Of a stretch of 64,000 nt of DNA, positions 61,735-64,000 are shown piece after piece; the first letter of the stretch is position 1, and every line of letters starts with the position of its first letter. The notes beneath the pieces are model-generated. The model ran no database searches. It saw only the letters and a program-made list of their open reading frames with translations, and was not told the origin of the DNA. A program made the position numbers and the translations under genes. The DNA is from Pararoseburia sp963661325 (lineage in GTDB: Bacteria > Bacillota > Clostridia > Lachnospirales > Lachnospiraceae), in contig CAVLBP010000001.1 of the NCBI GenBank assembly GCA_963661325.1, positions 1-64,000 on the forward strand, given 5' to 3'.

Positions 61735-61789
61735 TGAAAACTCCCTCATTGTATCTTTTATCCCATACGGTAAACTTTCGGTTTCCATC

Positions 61790-61805
61790 CTGTATAATTA
61801 TACAG
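61790..61805. promoter_or_regulatory. 16-base palindrome in the signalling-unit leader, possible operator
   Basis: CTGTATAATTATACAG is a perfect inverted repeat. A further CTGTAT half-site lies next to it on the minus strand (61807-61812). It sits between the predicted start point and the ATG of the propeller/HD-GYP gene. Confidence 0.55.
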
Positions 61806-61817
61806 TGATACAGGATA

Positions 61818-61846
61818 ATTTTATCAAATCATCCCCCTTAATGCAA
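61818..61846 (-). promoter_or_regulatory. Promoter of the signalling unit
   Basis: Minus strand TTGCAT (61841-61846), a 17-base spacer and TAAAAT (61818-61823). The start would be near 61811, leaving a leader of about 77 bases that contains the palindrome. Confidence 0.6.
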
Positions 61847-61866
61847 GATATGTCACGCTCTGCACC

Positions 61867-61895
61867 TTGAAAATTTTCTATGCAAACTTTATACT
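61867..61895 (+). promoter_or_regulatory. Promoter of the two-TM protein gene
   Basis: Plus strand TTGAAA (61867-61872), a 17-base spacer and TATACT (61890-61895), about 33 bases before the ATG. Confidence 0.7.
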
Positions 61896-61928
61896 GAAAA
61901 AAACAGATTTTAGGAGCATTGGCATCTT

Positions 61929-62972
61929 ATGAAAGAAAACTTTGAACACTATATCAGCAGGCATATCCGTTCATTTTATCAGCGTAGAATCGTTTCTCCT
62001 ATCATTTTTCTTATCATCCTGATCGTTCTGGCCTTTTTTTACCCGATCAGCAGCCTGATAAAACCGGCACATGTCAGCAGAGACAATGATATAGAGAAAT
62101 TATATAAAAATAACAGGCAATATGTTGAAATCACTCTCAGAGATCTTTACTTTACTGGGTATACCAAGCGATGGCTTGATACCACTGTCGGTTACTATTA
62201 TTACACAAATATGGGTGACGACTGCATTATTGTCCTTTTGAACCCGGATGATTCGCAGCAGGGTCTGCCAACCATTGATAAGATAAAAATCCGTGGCAAG
62301 GTTCTCTACCATTCCCATGCCATGAACAAGCTTTTTCTTTATTTATCAGAAGATTTGGCCTGGTCACAGGATGGCATTGCCTCTACCATATCTCCTTATA
62401 TGATCTCTCAGCCTGATGCAACCAACCTGCAGACCGTACTTTTTCTTATGGTTTACCTGCTAAGCGGACTTTACGCCTGTATCAGCATCATTCGCTATGC
62501 CATCTACATTGCCTTTCCGGTTTTCTCCGTACCTGTACAGAGGCTTCGCTGTTATGGCAAACCACGTAAGATATTAGCGGAGGCCGAGGAAGAACTGGCG
62601 ACCCTGCCACAGTTGGCAACAGAAGATATGTTCATTACGGAGCATTATTTTATTGAGACTTCCAATTACGGTGTGGCGATCGTACCGATCAGCCAGATCA
62701 TCTGGATCTACAAATACTCCACCCTGCATAAGTTTTTGTGGCACCACTTTTCTATTTCCTATACCTTGCACATCACTGCCGCCAAGCGCCAGTACATTCA
62801 TTGTCCGAAAAATATCAAGTCCGACATCGATGGTATCATGGACTATCTGGCAGAAGCCAACCACGATATCCTGGTAGGATTTAGTGAGGTCAACCGCCTC
62901 AAGGTCGAGGAGATCCAAGGCGACCTCGCCCCCTTCAAGAAATTCTGGGCGTTTCTTAGCAAGAAGGTGTAG
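61929..62972 (+). CDS. Two-TM membrane protein, unknown function
   Basis: A 347-residue protein with membrane helices at about 21-41 (IVSPIIFLIILIVLAFFYPIS) and 168-195 (TVLFLMVYLLSGLYACISIIRY). Between them is a ~125-residue extracellular region (YVEITLRDLYFTGYTKRW). The C-terminal ~150 residues are cytoplasmic, with beta-strand-like blocks (IETSNYGVAIVPISQIIWIY; YTLHITAAKRQYIHCP) suggestive of a PH-like domain. I do not recognise a family with confidence. AGGAG is 12 bases from the ATG, rather far. It is divergent from the signalling unit and has its own promoter. Confidence 0.75.
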   Translation: MKENFEHYISRHIRSFYQRRIVSPIIFLIILIVLAFFYPISSLIKPAHVSRDNDIEKLYKNNRQYVEITLRDLYFTGYTKRWLDTTVGYYYYTNMGDDCIIVLLNPDDSQQGLPTIDKIKIRGKVLYHSHAMNKLFLYLSEDLAWSQDGIASTISPYMISQPDATNLQTVLFLMVYLLSGLYACISIIRYAIYIAFPVFSVPVQRLRCYGKPRKILAEAEEELATLPQLATEDMFITEHYFIETSNYGVAIVPISQIIWIYKYSTLHKFLWHHFSISYTLHITAAKRQYIHCPKNIKSDIDGIMDYLAEANHDILVGFSEVNRLKVEEIQGDLAPFKKFWAFLSKKV

Positions 62973-62974
62973 TT

Positions 62975-63030
62975 GGCATTTTAAGCGGGGGATCGCCCCA
63001 GCATCTGCACACACCCCCGCTTAAATTGCC
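62975..63030. repeat. Long GC-rich hairpin after the two-TM gene
   Basis: GGCA-T-TTTAAGCGGGGG (62975-62991) pairs with CCCCCGCTTAAA-T-TGCC (63014-63030): 16 pairs with one mismatch around a 22-base loop. No T-run follows. It begins 3 bases after the stop codon. Confidence 0.7.
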
Positions 63031-63038
63031 TAATATAC

Positions 63039-63086
63039 AGAAAATCCCTGCAAGAAACGCCAACGCGTCTCCCGCAGGGATTTTCT
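63039..63086. terminator. Bidirectional terminator between convergent genes
   Basis: AGAAAATCCCTGC (63039-63051) pairs with GCAGGGATTTTCT (63074-63086), a perfect 13-base stem with a 22-base loop, followed by TATTTTAT on plus. It lies between the two-TM gene and the hydrolase. Confidence 0.8.
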
Positions 63087-63106
63087 ATTTTATCCTTGCA
63101 GACGAG

Positions 63107-64000
63107 TTATACTCCCATCTTACTTTGCATCCACTGATACAGATCCTCATATACCACCTGACGATCTGTCTCATTTAAGATCTCATGTCGGTCATCCTTA
63201 TATAATTTCAAGGAAACATCCTGCATACCTGCTGCAAGAAACTTGTCTCTGGCAGCCTCAACACCCTTACCCATATTTCCAACCGGATCACTGTCGCCGG
63301 AAACAAAGAAGATCGGCAAGTCTTTTTTCATCTTTGCGATATTGTTTAGATCATTGTCATACTTGGTAGACTCTACCAGTCCACGGTATGCCCCTAAAGA
63401 GAATGTAAATGTACACTTTGGATCCTGATAATATTTCTTAACGATATCAACATCCTTTGTCAGCCAACTCTTCTCCGGTGTGGCACCTGTGCAGTCATAC
63501 TGCTTGTAAGGCGCACCATAGGTCATATCTCTGACAAAGGTACTGCGGTGCTGATCTGACCGGAAGAATGCCAACAGATTGATCACGGCGAGTCCGGCAT
63601 TGATCGTCCCGTCACTCTCTGTACCGGTTCCCATAATGATGGCTCCGTCCAATTCATCCATTTCCTCAGCCTTAACACACAGGCATTTTCTTGTCATATA
63701 AGATCCCATGCTATGTCCCATGATAAAATATGGAAGTGTCGGATATTCTGCTTTGGTCAGTTTGTAATTGCTGTAGATATCCTCTACCATGATGTCACTC
63801 GGATGCTTTGCATGCATGATGCCCCATTCTTCCGGTGAAGAAACAGACTCTCCATGTCCGATGTGATCATGTCCCACTACAACGAACCCCTTACTGTTCA
63901 AAAATTCTGCAAACGGACGGTAACGCTCGATGTATTCTACCATGCCATGTACGATCTGAAGCACGGCAACCGGCTCCTGATCCGGCATCCACTTGACACC
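63107..64000 (-). CDS. Alpha/beta hydrolase, monoglyceride lipase-like (cut by right edge)
   Basis: At least 297 codons, open to the window edge; the reading frame continues past an internal Met at 63988 (GVKWMPDQEPVAVLQ), so the true start lies outside. The fold is the serine aminopeptidase S33/monoacylglycerol lipase type: the oxyanion HGMVEYIERYRPFAEFL and GHDHIGHGES, nucleophile elbow GHSMGSYMTRK, catalytic Asp in SGDSDPVG and His in DDRHEILNE. All triad residues are visible. It probably hydrolyses a lipid or other ester in the cytoplasm. Confidence 0.9.
   Translation of the reverse strand, partial: GVKWMPDQEPVAVLQIVHGMVEYIERYRPFAEFLNSKGFVVVGHDHIGHGESVSSPEEWGIMHAKHPSDIMVEDIYSNYKLTKAEYPTLPYFIMGHSMGSYMTRKCLCVKAEEMDELDGAIIMGTGTESDGTINAGLAVINLLAFFRSDQHRSTFVRDMTYGAPYKQYDCTGATPEKSWLTKDVDIVKKYYQDPKCTFTFSLGAYRGLVESTKYDNDLNNIAKMKKDLPIFFVSGDSDPVGNMGKGVEAARDKFLAAGMQDVSLKLYKDDRHEILNETDRQVVYEDLYQWMQSKMGV

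Noticed and set aside
1..64000. tRNA, rRNA, CRISPR array, prophage or IS transposase
   Set aside because: I looked for TTCGAATC-type T-arms, regularly spaced repeats and transposase or integrase motifs and found none convincing.

Overview
The window reads as chromosome of a low-to-mid GC, spore-forming, probably motile Firmicute of the Lachnospiraceae type. Evidence: spoVAD/spoVAE, HemZ, a Trp-specific T-box on trpXYZ, a DUF6472-type small protein, several chemosensory proteins, a FliB-type lysine methylase and typical clostridial gene orders (rel-MBL-hemZ beside hisS-aspS). Most genes lie on the minus strand. I see no rRNA, tRNA, CRISPR array, prophage or transposase gene. Both ends cut a gene: a GH78 rhamnosidase on the left and an alpha/beta hydrolase on the right.

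Layout. 0-5.2 kb is a rhamnoside-utilisation locus: two GH78 alpha-L-rhamnosidases (one cut by the window edge, one broken by a single-base frameshift), a GPH-family sugar symporter and a divergent AraC regulator. 5.2-10.8 kb is a four-gene unit: PsiE-like membrane protein, AraC regulator, HEAT-repeat methyltransferase-like protein, and a PocR/GAF/PAS/GGDEF/EAL c-di-GMP protein. 11-28 kb is mostly housekeeping: ilvE, a flavin reductase, a membrane chemoreceptor, aspS-hisS, an LprI-domain lipoprotein, hemZ, an MBL hydrolase, rel, then hisA (eukaryotic type)-dapF-dapL-GNAT, and guaB. 28-32 kb holds an amidase/PAP2 envelope unit and a sporulation block (spoVAD, spoVAE and a small lipoprotein behind a good sigma-G-like promoter). 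32-35.4 kb is trpXYZ plus a fourth unknown gene under a T-box with a UGG (Trp) specifier. 35.4-38 kb has fliB, a HAD phosphatase and apt.

38-49.3 kb is a long minus-strand unit: methyltransferase, hslO, nadE, an L,D-transpeptidase with C-terminal repeats, hisC, a 59-residue membrane protein, a Cys-rich DUF6472 protein, a Csp-like subtilase, then a hybrid histidine kinase. 49.4-61.7 kb is the most unusual part: seven tightly packed minus-strand signalling genes. They encode a membrane/beta-propeller HD-GYP protein, an orphan BMP-type solute receptor, a FIST-domain protein, a soluble chemoreceptor-like protein, a hybrid histidine kinase with REC and Hpt, a double-receiver regulator, and a second membrane HD-GYP protein. 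They look like one pathway turning external and internal ligands into c-di-GMP breakdown. A palindrome in the leader may be its operator. 61.9-64 kb has an uncharacterised two-TM protein, two strong hairpins, and the partial hydrolase.

Promoters were called by eye from -35/-10 hexamers and spacing. Domain names come from motif recognition without database searches.
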